64,000 nt of DNA from Hahellaceae bacterium (GTDB taxonomy: Bacteria; Pseudomonadota; Gammaproteobacteria; Pseudomonadales; Oleiphilaceae). Of the stretch, positions 25,213-36,300 are shown one piece after another (position 1 is the stretch's first letter; each line of letters starts with the position of its first letter). Made by a program: the position numbers and the translations under genes. Under the pieces are notes generated by a model. That model did no database searches. It was not told where the DNA came from and was given only the letters and a program-made list of their open reading frames with translations. The DNA is taken from positions 1,116,001-1,180,000 of the forward strand of contig JACKOB010000002.1 in the NCBI GenBank assembly GCA_024234575.1. Direction: 5' to 3'.

Positions 25213-28200
25213 AACTGAAAGACATAAATGCTGAAATTACCTTTGAATTATGGTTGAAACCGGAGCTGTCCGGAGAGACTCCAAACATTGGTATTGGATA
25301 TATCGCACCCAGCAATACAGGACAGGCGTACAGATTAAGAATCGATGGCCAGCAGTGGAGCGTGCAGCTTCGTGATCCCTCGGCCGGAAAGGATTTGAAT
25401 TTTCATCTGAAAAGAGGTTGTGCGCATCTTGCCGAGGTAATGCAGGTTGCCAAGGACGGCAGTGCGCTTGTTAAAATCATCTTTTTCAATGGTGAAATCG
25501 TTGAAATTGGCGACGTGGAGATCGGCATTGATGAGCGCATAGAATCAACGGCTAAAAGAAATGGCATTCGCTTCAATGGAGCTGAAGAGCTGGGGAGCGT
25601 ATTAAACGATAAATGCAAAATCAGCGTTGGCGGCGAAGATTTATTTCTGCTCATGAGCGGCCCATCCGCCAAGGCTGACTTTGAAGCGGATATTCCTGAG
25701 GATGAAGACTCGCCCGACTCCCAAGCCGTTGTGCAGGAGAAGTACCGGGAATTCTCTATCTATGGAGAGAGAGTTCGTATCCCGGTTGAAAGGCGCAATG
25801 TCGATAAGTCAAAAGACATCTATTTTGCGACTAAAGCGGTCTTTAAGGATAACCAGAAGAGTGAAGGATCATTGCGTCTGGCAAGGGGGGCGGTCCTGTT
25901 TTCTGACTACACCAAGACAGATCGCATTCGGGCTTTAGCCGCTGGAGCGATGAGTCAACTTACCAAGGAGACCGGGAGTTACTTGAAACAGTGGGACGAG
26001 TACGGCGCAATTGAAGGTGAAATGCTGCTGGCCCGGGCCAAAGCAGTTGGCAGAATAGACTATCATGGCACTGAACAGACAACAAAAGGTGTTAAGTTCT
26101 TTGTGTCGTCTATTCCGGATCAACTTACCGAAGGCGATGAGATAGAGATCACCTCCGAGGAGCCTTTATACCTCAAGAATCCGGATCTTACATGGGAAGC
26201 CTACAGCAAGGCTCTGGAAGAAGAATTCGCAACTAAAAAGGATCAGAAAAAGAACGATGCTGAAATGTCAGCTTCTGTTTATGCCCCGATCCTAAAAATT
26301 TCAAAAACCAGCATTGAATTGGATCTGCCGTCAATTCCGTCTGGTCAGATGTTTTTGATTCTGTCCATCAATGGCGACAAGATTCAGATTGAAAGACGAA
26401 TGCGGGCACGTTCAGCCATTCTGGAAGGACGCTGTGCTAACCCGCTTCTTGGCCTGCTGATTGAAGAAGGAGGAACACTCCCGGACATACAGCGCGTCAC
26501 CAAACTGAAGCCTTTGACGTCCTTCGTGAGAGAGAAAATTTTCAAACATGATCCAACTCCTAAACAGATAGAGGCCATCGATGTCGCATTGAACACCCCG
26601 GATATTGCTCTTGTTCAGGGGCCTCCGGGAACAGGGAAAACAACTGTTGTTACAGCTATTCTTGAAAGGCTCAATGAGGAATATGACAAAACCAAGTCGA
26701 TAAGAGGTCAGATACTTGTCTCCGGTTTTCAGCATGATGCCGTTGAGAATATCGTTGCAAGGTTGAGTGTTAATGCACTTCCGGCAGTTAAGTTCGGCAG
26801 AAGGTCCGGTGACTCGGAATTTACGGAAGATGCCGTCACTGAAAAAATTAACAAATGGTGCTCCAATGTCGCCGAGAATATTCGAAATAAAAATCCTCAA
26901 ATCGCTCAGACTGAGGATCAGGTAAGACTGGCAGAGCTGTTTGTCGCATATTCATTGTGTCCCTCGAAGAACAACACAGTCAGTTTAATGAAACGTATTC
27001 TGGATTTGCCCAGAGACGTGATTTCTGAGGATATCACCAGTGAGGCAGAAGAAATCCTCAATTCCCTGCAAACCGAACTGAAGTCGAATGATCCTTCCAC
27101 CTTGCGGCTCGTTAGAGCTCTGCGTGTCAGTGAAGCAGCATTTGTTGACGACGGTGCCGCAAGAGCTGTCGATTTGCTAGATAAGATCGAAGACGGACCT
27201 GCTAATCCGGATTTAAGCGTTCTTGAAAAAGCGGCCCGTTGGCGCAGCGGCAAGCCGCTGAGTTTTCTTCCAGAGCTCAGAGAACTGAAAGAAGCGCTGC
27301 TCTATAAATATCTGCCTTCTCCCGAATTCAGAATCGAAAAGCCTAGATCAGATGTTCTAGCGCTGAAAACCAAAGTCGAGAATGCTTTGAAAGCATCTTT
27401 GACATCAAAAAATAAACGAGATGCAATCCTGGCAGAGTTTTTACATGAGCTTGAAGATAATCCTGATGGCGTTCGTGAGGCCATAGAGGATTACAACTTT
27501 GTGTATGCTGCAACCACTCAACAGGCGGTCGGGAAAGATATCATCCGCTCAAAGAATAAAAACGTCCGATATGATCAGCAAACGGAAATGGTTAAGTATG
27601 ATACGGTGATCATAGATGAGGCCGCGAGAACCAGCCCGCGAGACCTGCTTATCCCGATGTCTCAGGCAGAAAAAAGGATAATCCTTGTCGGGGACCACAG
27701 GCAGCTGCCTCATATTGTAGATGAGGATATTGTGCGGACCGTTGAAGAAAAGCTAGGTGATCAGGATAAAACTGAATCAGACTATGTTCGAGAAAGCATG
27801 TTCTCTTATTTGAAGTCACGCCTTTTAAAACTCGATCAAGATCAAAATTATAAACGCGGCAGGGTAGTTACGCTGGATGCACAGTATCGAACTCATCCGT
27901 TGCTTGGTGATTTTTGTAGTGCAAATTTTTACCAGAAACACAATGAGGGATATAGCTCTCCATTAGGCGCAGAACATTTTAATCAGCAACTTCCTGGTAT
28001 CGAACAGAAAGCGGCAGTTTGGATTGATGTAAACAATGGCCATGGAGGAGAGATCCGTCTCGAAAGCGGAAGCCGAAAACGCGATGTAGAAGCACAGGTT
28101 ATAGCAGAGTACATGGACAAATGGATTGGCTCTGAAGAAGGTTCCGAGCTGAGCTTTGGTGTCATCAGCTTTTATAAGGCCCAGGTATTTGCTGTTTATG

Positions 28201-28607
28201 ACGCCCTGCAAAAATTCGGTATCACGGAACGGGCACAGGATGGTACATGGCAGATATGTCAGGAATACCGCTTTCTTGAAAATGGCGAAGAGCGGCTCCG
28301 CATCGGCACTGTCGATGCCTTTCAGGGGATGGAATTCGATATTGTGTTTCTTTCCATGGTGAGGTCTCAGGATATGAACGCCTTGCCGCCTCATATACGC
28401 AACGAGCAGGATTACAAAAAGAAGCAGCAAAAACTATTCGGCCATCTCATGTCGGAAAACCGCCTATGTGTGAGCATGAGTCGCCAGAAGAAGGTCTTAG
28501 CCATTGTGGGAGACGGCGTTCTTGCAAACAGCCAGATAGCTGTGGATGCAGTTCCGGCTCTGAAAAACTTTTATGATTTGTGCCATGAAAAGGGGGTGAT
28601 CCTATGA
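25209..28607 (+). CDS. UPF1-like superfamily 1 helicase (CnuH-like)
   Basis: 1132 residues from ATG 25209, preceded by GGAGG; the frame opens at 25185 but that start lacks a site. The first ~450 residues include a beta-rich N-terminal region. The helicase core has Walker A GPPGTGKTT (~471-479), a long helical insertion, motif II VIIDEAARTSPRDLL (~800), motif III LVGDHRQLPHI, motif IV YRTHPLLGDF, and motifs V/VI GTVDAFQGMEFDIVFLS and SMSRQKK. UPF1-like helicases move 5' to 3' on RNA or ssDNA. In CoCoNuT loci a helicase of this class (CnuH) sits before the HEPN, CnuB and CnuC genes, exactly the order here. Confidence 0.85.
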   Translation: MKLKDINAEITFELWLKPELSGETPNIGIGYIAPSNTGQAYRLRIDGQQWSVQLRDPSAGKDLNFHLKRGCAHLAEVMQVAKDGSALVKIIFFNGEIVEIGDVEIGIDERIESTAKRNGIRFNGAEELGSVLNDKCKISVGGEDLFLLMSGPSAKADFEADIPEDEDSPDSQAVVQEKYREFSIYGERVRIPVERRNVDKSKDIYFATKAVFKDNQKSEGSLRLARGAVLFSDYTKTDRIRALAAGAMSQLTKETGSYLKQWDEYGAIEGEMLLARAKAVGRIDYHGTEQTTKGVKFFVSSIPDQLTEGDEIEITSEEPLYLKNPDLTWEAYSKALEEEFATKKDQKKNDAEMSASVYAPILKISKTSIELDLPSIPSGQMFLILSINGDKIQIERRMRARSAILEGRCANPLLGLLIEEGGTLPDIQRVTKLKPLTSFVREKIFKHDPTPKQIEAIDVALNTPDIALVQGPPGTGKTTVVTAILERLNEEYDKTKSIRGQILVSGFQHDAVENIVARLSVNALPAVKFGRRSGDSEFTEDAVTEKINKWCSNVAENIRNKNPQIAQTEDQVRLAELFVAYSLCPSKNNTVSLMKRILDLPRDVISEDITSEAEEILNSLQTELKSNDPSTLRLVRALRVSEAAFVDDGAARAVDLLDKIEDGPANPDLSVLEKAARWRSGKPLSFLPELRELKEALLYKYLPSPEFRIEKPRSDVLALKTKVENALKASLTSKNKRDAILAEFLHELEDNPDGVREAIEDYNFVYAATTQQAVGKDIIRSKNKNVRYDQQTEMVKYDTVIIDEAARTSPRDLLIPMSQAEKRIILVGDHRQLPHIVDEDIVRTVEEKLGDQDKTESDYVRESMFSYLKSRLLKLDQDQNYKRGRVVTLDAQYRTHPLLGDFCSANFYQKHNEGYSSPLGAEHFNQQLPGIEQKAAVWIDVNNGHGGEIRLESGSRKRDVEAQVIAEYMDKWIGSEEGSELSFGVISFYKAQVFAVYDALQKFGITERAQDGTWQICQEYRFLENGEERLRIGTVDAFQGMEFDIVFLSMVRSQDMNALPPHIRNEQDYKKKQQKLFGHLMSENRLCVSMSRQKKVLAIVGDGVLANSQIAVDAVPALKNFYDLCHEKGVIL

Positions 28608-30751
28608 GTGCGCCTTCTGCCAGAAATAAGGCAAAAGATCATCGTCCTAAAGTAATCAGTTTCCGCACAGCATTGGATGGATTGAACATCGCCGCTAGCC
28701 AAAGTGTTCTATGGCCATGTCACGCCTTCAACACCTCTATTCCGCAAAAGAAAAAGAGCGGCCTCAATGTGTTTGAAGAAACTGTCTTGAAAATAACCGA
28801 GATAGAATCCGGCGACACAGAAAAGATTGCGCTGCTCACTTGTCTGGAAAATGAACTGGTGGCCTTCATTCAGAATCGCCTCAACCAGCTCGGCCTTTTA
28901 AATGACCGCTATGAGTTGTCAGAAGAAGGCAAGAGACTACTCGAGAGTTGGCACAACAAAGACGAAGCAAGTGTAGAATATGCTGCAGGGACGGTTTTCG
29001 TAGATCTACATACGGGAAAACTCCTCCCGTTTATTCACATGGGTAGTTTAACGAATGAAAAGATCAAATCATTTGATGACGACTTTATTACAGTCGAAAT
29101 AGGATCCACAGGAAAGTCAACATCACAGAGATGCCGATTAATTCGACCATCACAAAATTCGTACTGGAAAACAGTTCCTGACTCCAACGATATCATCAGG
29201 GCCATCAGGGAGTTTAAGAAGAAATATAAACGGTATGCCCTCTTGAACCAAGGTGTCGATCAGTATCCGCCTCCGGTGCCAATGGCTGGAGCCATATCTA
29301 TAAATGAGAATCCTGAACTGGTTTACTTGCATTGCAATGTCCTTATCCAGATAGGCAATTCTGACCTTTTGGTGACGGATGGATGCAGCTTTGGCTTCTC
29401 TGAAAGCTTTGCCAATTACCTTACTTCTCAGGACTGGAAGTGGGTCAGAGACATCAAGAGGAAAGGAATTGTTGATAGATTCGCTCTGGAGAAAAAAAAC
29501 GCTACTTACTCTAAAGATGACCAGTGGAGATACCCCAATGTCACAAGTCTATTCAGACATCCTGAATACGGTATCAATTCCGCATTGGAAAAACTAAATG
29601 ACTCTCCAAAAACCGAGCACGAAGAAAGAGAATATGTTTCTAACAAACAGCAGATCGGTTCTAAACTCTACTCTTCAGTTGAATACGCATTAGCACTTGT
29701 AGTTGCTGAGTATCCTGTTCCGGAATGGGAACAAATCTTTTCCAGTCAGGATTATGAAAACAATGAAAGGTTGCTTTATGGGTTCGCGAAAAAGATCGGT
29801 TTCTCTTTATCCTACCAAAACAAACAGCTGCTCCAAGTAAAGGCGGGGGCGATACGGCATATCCAACATGGAAAAGTCAAGCTTCAGCCATTATTGGCAA
29901 TTGCCATTGCCGGAACTGCAACAAAATATCCTACTCATCCAGTTCGTGATTTGGCGCGGAATCATAGTGGTTTTTTGGATTTTGCACAGTCCCTTAAAAA
30001 ACTGCGCGATCCCGTTTCCCATGGCGACATTTCTGACTACAAGAAGGATACTGAGCAACTCAAGGACGACGTTAACCGTACAGTAGGGGTTATCACGACG
30101 CTTTTGCCCGCCATTTCTTCGGAGCTGTCAGACAGTAACCAACGTTATGATATTGAAGAAAGAGATATAAACCAGGAGCGCCTTAAAGCAGAAACCCAAC
30201 TGGATAAGTTTTTTGGGCTCTCTTTTGTCTGCGAAATGGAAAAAGGACAGAAGGAACAGCTCATTCGCATTGAATGCATGTTTGCTCAGCCTTTGGATGA
30301 CCTGATGACTGTTGAAATTTTCAAGGCTCTTGCTTCAGCGATACAGACCAGTCTTCAACAAAAATTACGGGATCGAAGTACTATTGAAACTAGTAATAGT
30401 GAAGACGTAAAAGAAATCGCTCTAAATAAAATCATTGAGGCCGGTTTCTACGAGACTCGAAACGAAATTCCTAAATCCCTTTCAACGGTAAGAAGTGGCT
30501 TTATCAAAAAATCTATTGGTGGATATGGAGCTTCACTTGGAGCTGATTTGCTAGGTCTTATATTTGTTGCTTCAGATTATGAGATTCAGTGTCTTTATCA
30601 GGCAGATGCGCACATCATTCGATTTACAGCAGATTTATTGAGCAAGCGTGGTGATGGAAACACTCTTTCCGCAGTTCTTTCACGGGACGACATGGAGTCG
30701 TTGAAAAACAATGTATTCAAAGCAATCAAGATAATAACGGAGGTCTTCTAA
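28604..30751 (+). CDS. HEPN-type protein (CnuE-like), RX4H motif
   Basis: 715 residues, start ATGA overlapping the helicase stop. Most of the protein has no family I recognise. Residues ~365-500 form a helical segment that contains SLKKLRDPVSHGDISDY, with R468-x4-H473, the signature of HEPN ribonucleases. The context (after a UPF1-like helicase, before the coiled-coil GTPase) is that of CnuE in CoCoNuT systems. A metal-independent RNA cleavage role is therefore likely. It overlaps the next gene by one base (TAATG). Confidence 0.7.
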   Translation: MSAPSARNKAKDHRPKVISFRTALDGLNIAASQSVLWPCHAFNTSIPQKKKSGLNVFEETVLKITEIESGDTEKIALLTCLENELVAFIQNRLNQLGLLNDRYELSEEGKRLLESWHNKDEASVEYAAGTVFVDLHTGKLLPFIHMGSLTNEKIKSFDDDFITVEIGSTGKSTSQRCRLIRPSQNSYWKTVPDSNDIIRAIREFKKKYKRYALLNQGVDQYPPPVPMAGAISINENPELVYLHCNVLIQIGNSDLLVTDGCSFGFSESFANYLTSQDWKWVRDIKRKGIVDRFALEKKNATYSKDDQWRYPNVTSLFRHPEYGINSALEKLNDSPKTEHEEREYVSNKQQIGSKLYSSVEYALALVVAEYPVPEWEQIFSSQDYENNERLLYGFAKKIGFSLSYQNKQLLQVKAGAIRHIQHGKVKLQPLLAIAIAGTATKYPTHPVRDLARNHSGFLDFAQSLKKLRDPVSHGDISDYKKDTEQLKDDVNRTVGVITTLLPAISSELSDSNQRYDIEERDINQERLKAETQLDKFFGLSFVCEMEKGQKEQLIRIECMFAQPLDDLMTVEIFKALASAIQTSLQQKLRDRSTIETSNSEDVKEIALNKIIEAGFYETRNEIPKSLSTVRSGFIKKSIGGYGASLGADLLGLIFVASDYEIQCLYQADAHIIRFTADLLSKRGDGNTLSAVLSRDDMESLKNNVFKAIKIITEVF

Positions 30752-33336
30752 TGGACAACAAGAACGCCCAGTCTTCTGCGGATAATGAACAGGCAGATCA
30801 GACTGATAAAACAATGAATGTCACAGAGGCTGCCCTCCTGAATAAACAGCAGGAACTGAAGGAATTGGAAGACTCTCTGACTAAAAAAGAAACGGTTATT
30901 GCTCAAAGGGAACAGGCGTTAAAAGCCGCTAAAGACGCGATAGCCCAAAAAGAAGCGGAGCTGAATGACAAACGTGTTCAGCTTGAAGAGATGGAGCTTC
31001 AGGCAAAAAACGGCTTTCCGCAACTCTTTGAGGAAAAGTTCGCAGCATTCAAAAAACAATTGGAACAGCGGGAAGCTAAGTGCGTGGGCGAGCTGGAATC
31101 TCTTGAATCCGAAAAGGAAAAATTGCGGCAGAGAGAGTTAGCGGTACAAAAGGCTGAAATCCAAAGGGACAAGGGGTATGCAGATGTTCGGGCAAAGCTT
31201 GATGATGAGCTCGCAGAAAAACAAAAAGCTTTTGATTCCGAAGTATCCGAAAAACGTAAAGTCCGTTTTGGTGATTTAGAAATAGAAATTGAGGCGGAGC
31301 GTAAAAAGCGTCTTGAGCTTCTGTCTGATGAAATGGATGCAAAAAGAACTGAATTCGAAGCTGAAATTGCGCAGCAGCGCTCTGACTTTCTAAATAAAAA
31401 ACAAGAGCTTGATATTAGAGAGCAAAAAGTAGAGGACTGGGGTCTTGAAAAAGACAAAGCCATGCGCAAGCAAGAGCGACTTGACGATGAACTTAACGCG
31501 GTTAAAGAAAAAATCGAAGAAGGGATTCAAGCGAGGCTGCAATCTTTTGATATAGAGAAGTCTGCGCTCAATGATGAAGTTGGCCGATTGAGAGAATCAA
31601 TCAAAACAAGTAGTTCATTAATTTCAAACTTTGAAGAATTGAAGCGTAAGCTCGGTGATGAAGAGCCAGCCGCTGTTTTACTCAAACTGAAAACCTATGA
31701 AGAGGAAATTAAAGAGCTGCGCGATGACATCGCTACACGCCCAACACAGGAGATGCAAGAAGCTTTTGAACGATTGAAATCTGAAAAGAGTGCGTTGCAG
31801 CTGGCCTGTGAACGACTCTCTGAGGAAAATCAGAATCTCAGAAGTTCAGCACGAGCACAGTCAGATCTTGAAATGCAGTTAGCGGAACTGACCGATAAAA
31901 ACAAATCCCTGCAGAGGCGGTTTGAATCGGTGGATGCAGAGAATAACCGATTGATGGAAGAACTTAAACGATTGCAGTCAGCATATGTAAGAGAATCTGA
32001 TTTTGAAAAACGCAAGATAAATATTGAGAAGCCATATATCGAAAAGAAAATCCCGCGAAACGAATGTCTGAAAGCTGAAGCCGGAGAATTCTTAAAGCTG
32101 CAAGCGATAAAAAAACGAGAAGGAGAATTATCAAAAGACGATGAGCAAAAATATTCTGATTTAGATAATGCGATTGGAACCTATGAACATGAATGGTTGG
32201 ACAATATCAGTCGGTCCAGTCTCGATTATGGTCTAAAGTTTCCGCGTCGAATCCTGCATGCATTCCACACAGCTCTTAAAACCTCCGAGTGGTCTCCAGT
32301 CACGGTACTGGCGGGCGTCAGCGGAACCGGTAAGTCCGAGCTGCCAAGACTATATTCACATTTTGGTGGTATCAATTTCTTGAGCCTGTCCGTGCAGCCG
32401 AACTGGGACAGCCAGGAATCCATGCTCGGATTCTTTAATTCAATTGATAACGAGTTTGATGCACAGGAAGTGTTACGCTTTTTAGTTCAGAGCCAAAGGA
32501 AGCAAACAAGAGATAATCCTTTTGGGCTTGAAGATGCCATGAGTCTGATCTTGATGGATGAGATGAACCTTGCCCATGTCGAACTCTATTTTGCGGAATT
32601 TTTGAGCAAGCTTGAGCTACGACGTGGTCTAAAAGAAGATGACGTACCAAGCTTGCCAGTAAAGTTGGGAGTAGGTTCTGATTTTATTTACCCTCTTTCT
32701 TTAGGAAGAAACGTTCTCTGGGCTGGAACAATGAATCAGGACGAGACAACCAAATCGCTCTCAGACAAGGTCCTCGATCGAGGGATTGTGATCAACTTCC
32801 CCCGGCCGACCACTCTCGAAAGACGTCGTCAGCTGAAACCGTTGGGCGACCAAGCTCCTCTGCTGTCTCGCAAACTGTGGGAGAGTTGGTGGTGCAGAGA
32901 AAGCAAATTCAACGACGATCAGATTTCGCCATTCAAGCTATTCATTGAAGACATGAACACCTCGCTGTCCAAGGTTGGTAGAGCTCTGGGGCACAGGGTG
33001 TGGCAGTCTATCGAGTATTACATGGCTAATTATCCAGATGTGTTGGAAGCCCAGAGAAACAACGATGACGCAAGCTTGGGCAAAGCAATGAAAGTTGCCT
33101 TTGAAGACCAGCTTGTTCAAAAGGTTATGCCAAAACTTCGAGGAATTGAAACCCGAGGCAAATCCAAATCGGACTGCCTTGATAAAATTCGGACTCAGCT
33201 GGTGAATGACGACTATACAATAATCGATGACTTTGATTTGGCTTGTGAGTTTGGTTACGGGCAGTTCATCTGGAACAGCGCCAATTACTTAAACGATGAT
33301 AAGGCTGTGAACGGTCAGGAAAATGCGGAGAACTGA
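30751..33336 (+). CDS. Coiled-coil McrB-like AAA+ GTPase (CnuB-like)
   Basis: 861 residues. Residues ~25-430 are an almost uninterrupted, E/K/Q-rich coiled coil. A short linker leads to an McrB-type AAA+ domain: Walker A GVSGTGKS (522-529), Walker B LILMDEMNLAHVE (~599), and GTMNQDET (~660) at the place of the McrB NTxD signature, with the asparagine kept. The helical lid continues to the end. The protein lacks McrB's DNA-recognition domain; a giant coiled coil takes its place, which is the defining trait of CoCoNuTs. It should form a GTP-driven hexamer that activates the partner encoded next. Confidence 0.85.
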   Translation: MDNKNAQSSADNEQADQTDKTMNVTEAALLNKQQELKELEDSLTKKETVIAQREQALKAAKDAIAQKEAELNDKRVQLEEMELQAKNGFPQLFEEKFAAFKKQLEQREAKCVGELESLESEKEKLRQRELAVQKAEIQRDKGYADVRAKLDDELAEKQKAFDSEVSEKRKVRFGDLEIEIEAERKKRLELLSDEMDAKRTEFEAEIAQQRSDFLNKKQELDIREQKVEDWGLEKDKAMRKQERLDDELNAVKEKIEEGIQARLQSFDIEKSALNDEVGRLRESIKTSSSLISNFEELKRKLGDEEPAAVLLKLKTYEEEIKELRDDIATRPTQEMQEAFERLKSEKSALQLACERLSEENQNLRSSARAQSDLEMQLAELTDKNKSLQRRFESVDAENNRLMEELKRLQSAYVRESDFEKRKINIEKPYIEKKIPRNECLKAEAGEFLKLQAIKKREGELSKDDEQKYSDLDNAIGTYEHEWLDNISRSSLDYGLKFPRRILHAFHTALKTSEWSPVTVLAGVSGTGKSELPRLYSHFGGINFLSLSVQPNWDSQESMLGFFNSIDNEFDAQEVLRFLVQSQRKQTRDNPFGLEDAMSLILMDEMNLAHVELYFAEFLSKLELRRGLKEDDVPSLPVKLGVGSDFIYPLSLGRNVLWAGTMNQDETTKSLSDKVLDRGIVINFPRPTTLERRRQLKPLGDQAPLLSRKLWESWWCRESKFNDDQISPFKLFIEDMNTSLSKVGRALGHRVWQSIEYYMANYPDVLEAQRNNDDASLGKAMKVAFEDQLVQKVMPKLRGIETRGKSKSDCLDKIRTQLVNDDYTIIDDFDLACEFGYGQFIWNSANYLNDDKAVNGQENAEN

Positions 33337-33339
33337 TAG

Positions 33340-36300
33340 ATGGCGGAACCGCAGAAATATAAGCTAACAGCCAGACAGAAGCGCATGCTGTCCGATTACC
33401 ATCAACGTCAACATGCGACTGCCCAGACTGTTGAACCATCCATCGATGCTATTGATTCTGTCGAGTCTATTTACAAGGCGTTAAATGGTCAGGATGAGAT
33501 AAAGGCCAAGGCTCTTTTGATGCTGATGCTGCGCAGCTGGCTGACGGAAGTATCGAGCTTCGACCCTGTTTCCGGGCATGCCCTACATACCGGCATTGTC
33601 GATTTTTTGGATGCTGTGGCGAAATCGTTGCAGGATGCGTCACCTGAGGGTGAGATAAAAGACCGTATCTATCGAATTGTGTCGCACACGAAGGAAGCTG
33701 TTCTGGCAATCATGGAGCATACTCGGGATAAGATATTACGAGAGCATGCCATGCTGCCAATACATGCGGCAAGAGAGGTTGACAGCAACAGTGTTCAATG
33801 GCTCAGCCGTCAGCCGGGAAGAACACTCCGTGAGAAGCTTTCTGGCAAGCCCTATATGAAGGCTGTCAGGCGGAGATCCAGTGTTGATACGGCAGAAAAC
33901 CGACTTTTGAGAGCTTTCCTGTTCCGGCTGGAACAAATTCTAATTGAAAGACAGAATGTTTTATCAGCAGCGGAAGAAGAGACTTGTGAAGAGTTGCTTG
34001 TTTCCATCCAGCGCTGGCTCAGAACTGAAGATGCCGCTGAAATCGGTGCTTGGGGCAATCTTCCGCCTAACAACACGCTTCTTCAGGATAAGCGTTATCG
34101 AAAAGTCTGGGATGGCTGGCTCTGGCTCCAAGCTATCGACGAGCAGATCACAGGGGACGGCAAAAGAGTCCATAGAGATATCCTCAGAGTTATTTATTGG
34201 AATACCCTTTCCTTGCTCAACCATAGTGGTCGATTTCGAACCGTTCAGCAGCCGGTCGGTCTCGATTATGATAATTTTTCTATAGTTCCAGAATTACCAG
34301 TCCGGGGATATTTGTTTCCTACGTTCGACTCAAAGATCATTGGGAAGATAAAGTTCATAAAGCCCGATAAGTCATTCGGGTTTATCACCTCTGATGATGG
34401 AAGAGACCTGTATTTCAACCCATACAATCTATCCCGAAAATTAGACATCAATTCACTATCCGCTGGAGATGAAGTTTCTTTTGTTATCGGCAGCAACCGA
34501 CAGGGCGAATGTGCTTACGACATAACCCTTCCAGCAGGAATCATCCCTATCGATTTCAATGTGACGGGTGATAAATGGAAGATACAAGTCGGTGAGGATA
34601 AGTATTTATTACAGATCGTTTCCGGGAATCTTGTTATTGAGCAAGCTCAGGGCGCAAAAAAGAAATTAAAAATAGAGCCAACAACTCTCAAAGAGATACC
34701 GAAGACGATATTGTCATTAGTCACGGATGCCCCGTTTGAATACTCTGCGCCGACTAATAATCAAAATGGCCCAATACGGATGGATAGCTCTGTTGTTGAT
34801 TTGTGTTCTATCCGTCCGACCTTCACGAATAATACAGGCTCTCAGGCGCATCTACCGTTCAGGTTGCTTAAGCAGCACTGGCCCTTAAATATTAATCGAG
34901 GGGTGGTAATAGACTGCGGTTACGCAAAATCAATCGCCCTGCATTCCGATATTGAAACAGTCAGCATGAGGAGCCTCTTTTCACATAGCTCAGCACTGCC
35001 CGATGCCACCAAAAGCAGTGCATCGATGTTTTTTGCTAAAAAATTGAGTGACTATATCAAGGCAGACAAGCTGACCTATCTTGTCCCTGATTGGGGAAAT
35101 GACTTCGATCTGGAGGGAATAAGAAAGAGCGTCAATTTTTATTTTGATGAGTCGACACCGCTTCCAAAAAGCATAGCCGCTATCTTTGCATGGCAATCAT
35201 CGAAGAAATTTGTACAGGACAGAGTCCGTGAGAATGATTTTGTGCTGGTGGTTGATTCATTTGACGGCGGTATTTCAATAACCCCAGTTCAGGCAATATA
35301 CCAAAAAGAGCTGGATAAAATATTGCCTGAGACACAAGGCATCAGCTGGGAAAGACATCCTACGGCTATTGTGCCAAACAAAGGCATTCATACTGCCATG
35401 GCCCGAAATCTTGACTGTAATGGCTGCCAGACATCTGAAGAAATCCTCCATTTGTTCGGCTTCGATGGTTTAGCCAGTGATTCCGGGGAAGTGTCCTTTG
35501 TAAAAGATAATCACTGGTATCACTTACCGGGTTCTATTCGGGAGGCTCTGACTCAGGATTTAGATCTCAACATATTATCAAACTACGCTATCAGTGACTG
35601 CCTGAACTCTACAAACAGGGATTGTCGGGGAGTTGGTGTCTTTATCCTGCCTCTTGAGGATACAATCAGGAAACCTGATGTGCGAATGGATTACAAGTGG
35701 CTGGGGTCTGCATGGTCACCAATTAAAGGCTGCCAGACCTTAAACAGATGGCAGGAAGAAGTTGATAACATTGCCCTTTGGCGTGATCATCTGCCAGAGC
35801 TGTCGATCAGAATTGTACGTGATGGGCACTTTGAAAATTTCTATCTGGTAAAAGATGCGACAGTAACACCGCAACGTGGCAGAACTGTGAATATACCAGT
35901 AGAAGAGTCATTTACTCTTCCAGCCGGACAAACGCATTACAGTTTTCCTCTGCAGCAGGGAGAAGGCAATAAAGAGCTGCAGTTTGTTGCATACCTGAAA
36001 TCACCAGCATTCCCTTTGAAGAAGGCCACGGCCTGCAAACTGAAGATGGCCTATACCTATGGAGCGGATGATCCATACAAACTGAAATTCATTCCGTTGG
36101 ATTCAGCGGAAGCAGGTTTTAAATCTATTCGGGTTGAATGGCGCTCAGCATCAGAGGATGAGGCAGCCGATCTTGAGAACTTGCCGGTTCCAGATTTCCC
36201 AGCCCGTAAAAGCTGGTCCGATTTTCAGAAGTTTCCTAAAGAAGACGGCAAAAGCTTCTCTGACCTTCTGGACTGGTGTTGCTCCAAACTTGCTGGCTTG

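Noticed and set aside
30999..31469. Long serine-rich open frame opposite the coiled-coil region of the McrB-like gene
   Set aside because: Reverse-strand shadow of a glutamate/lysine-rich coiled coil; low-complexity composition and no start signals.
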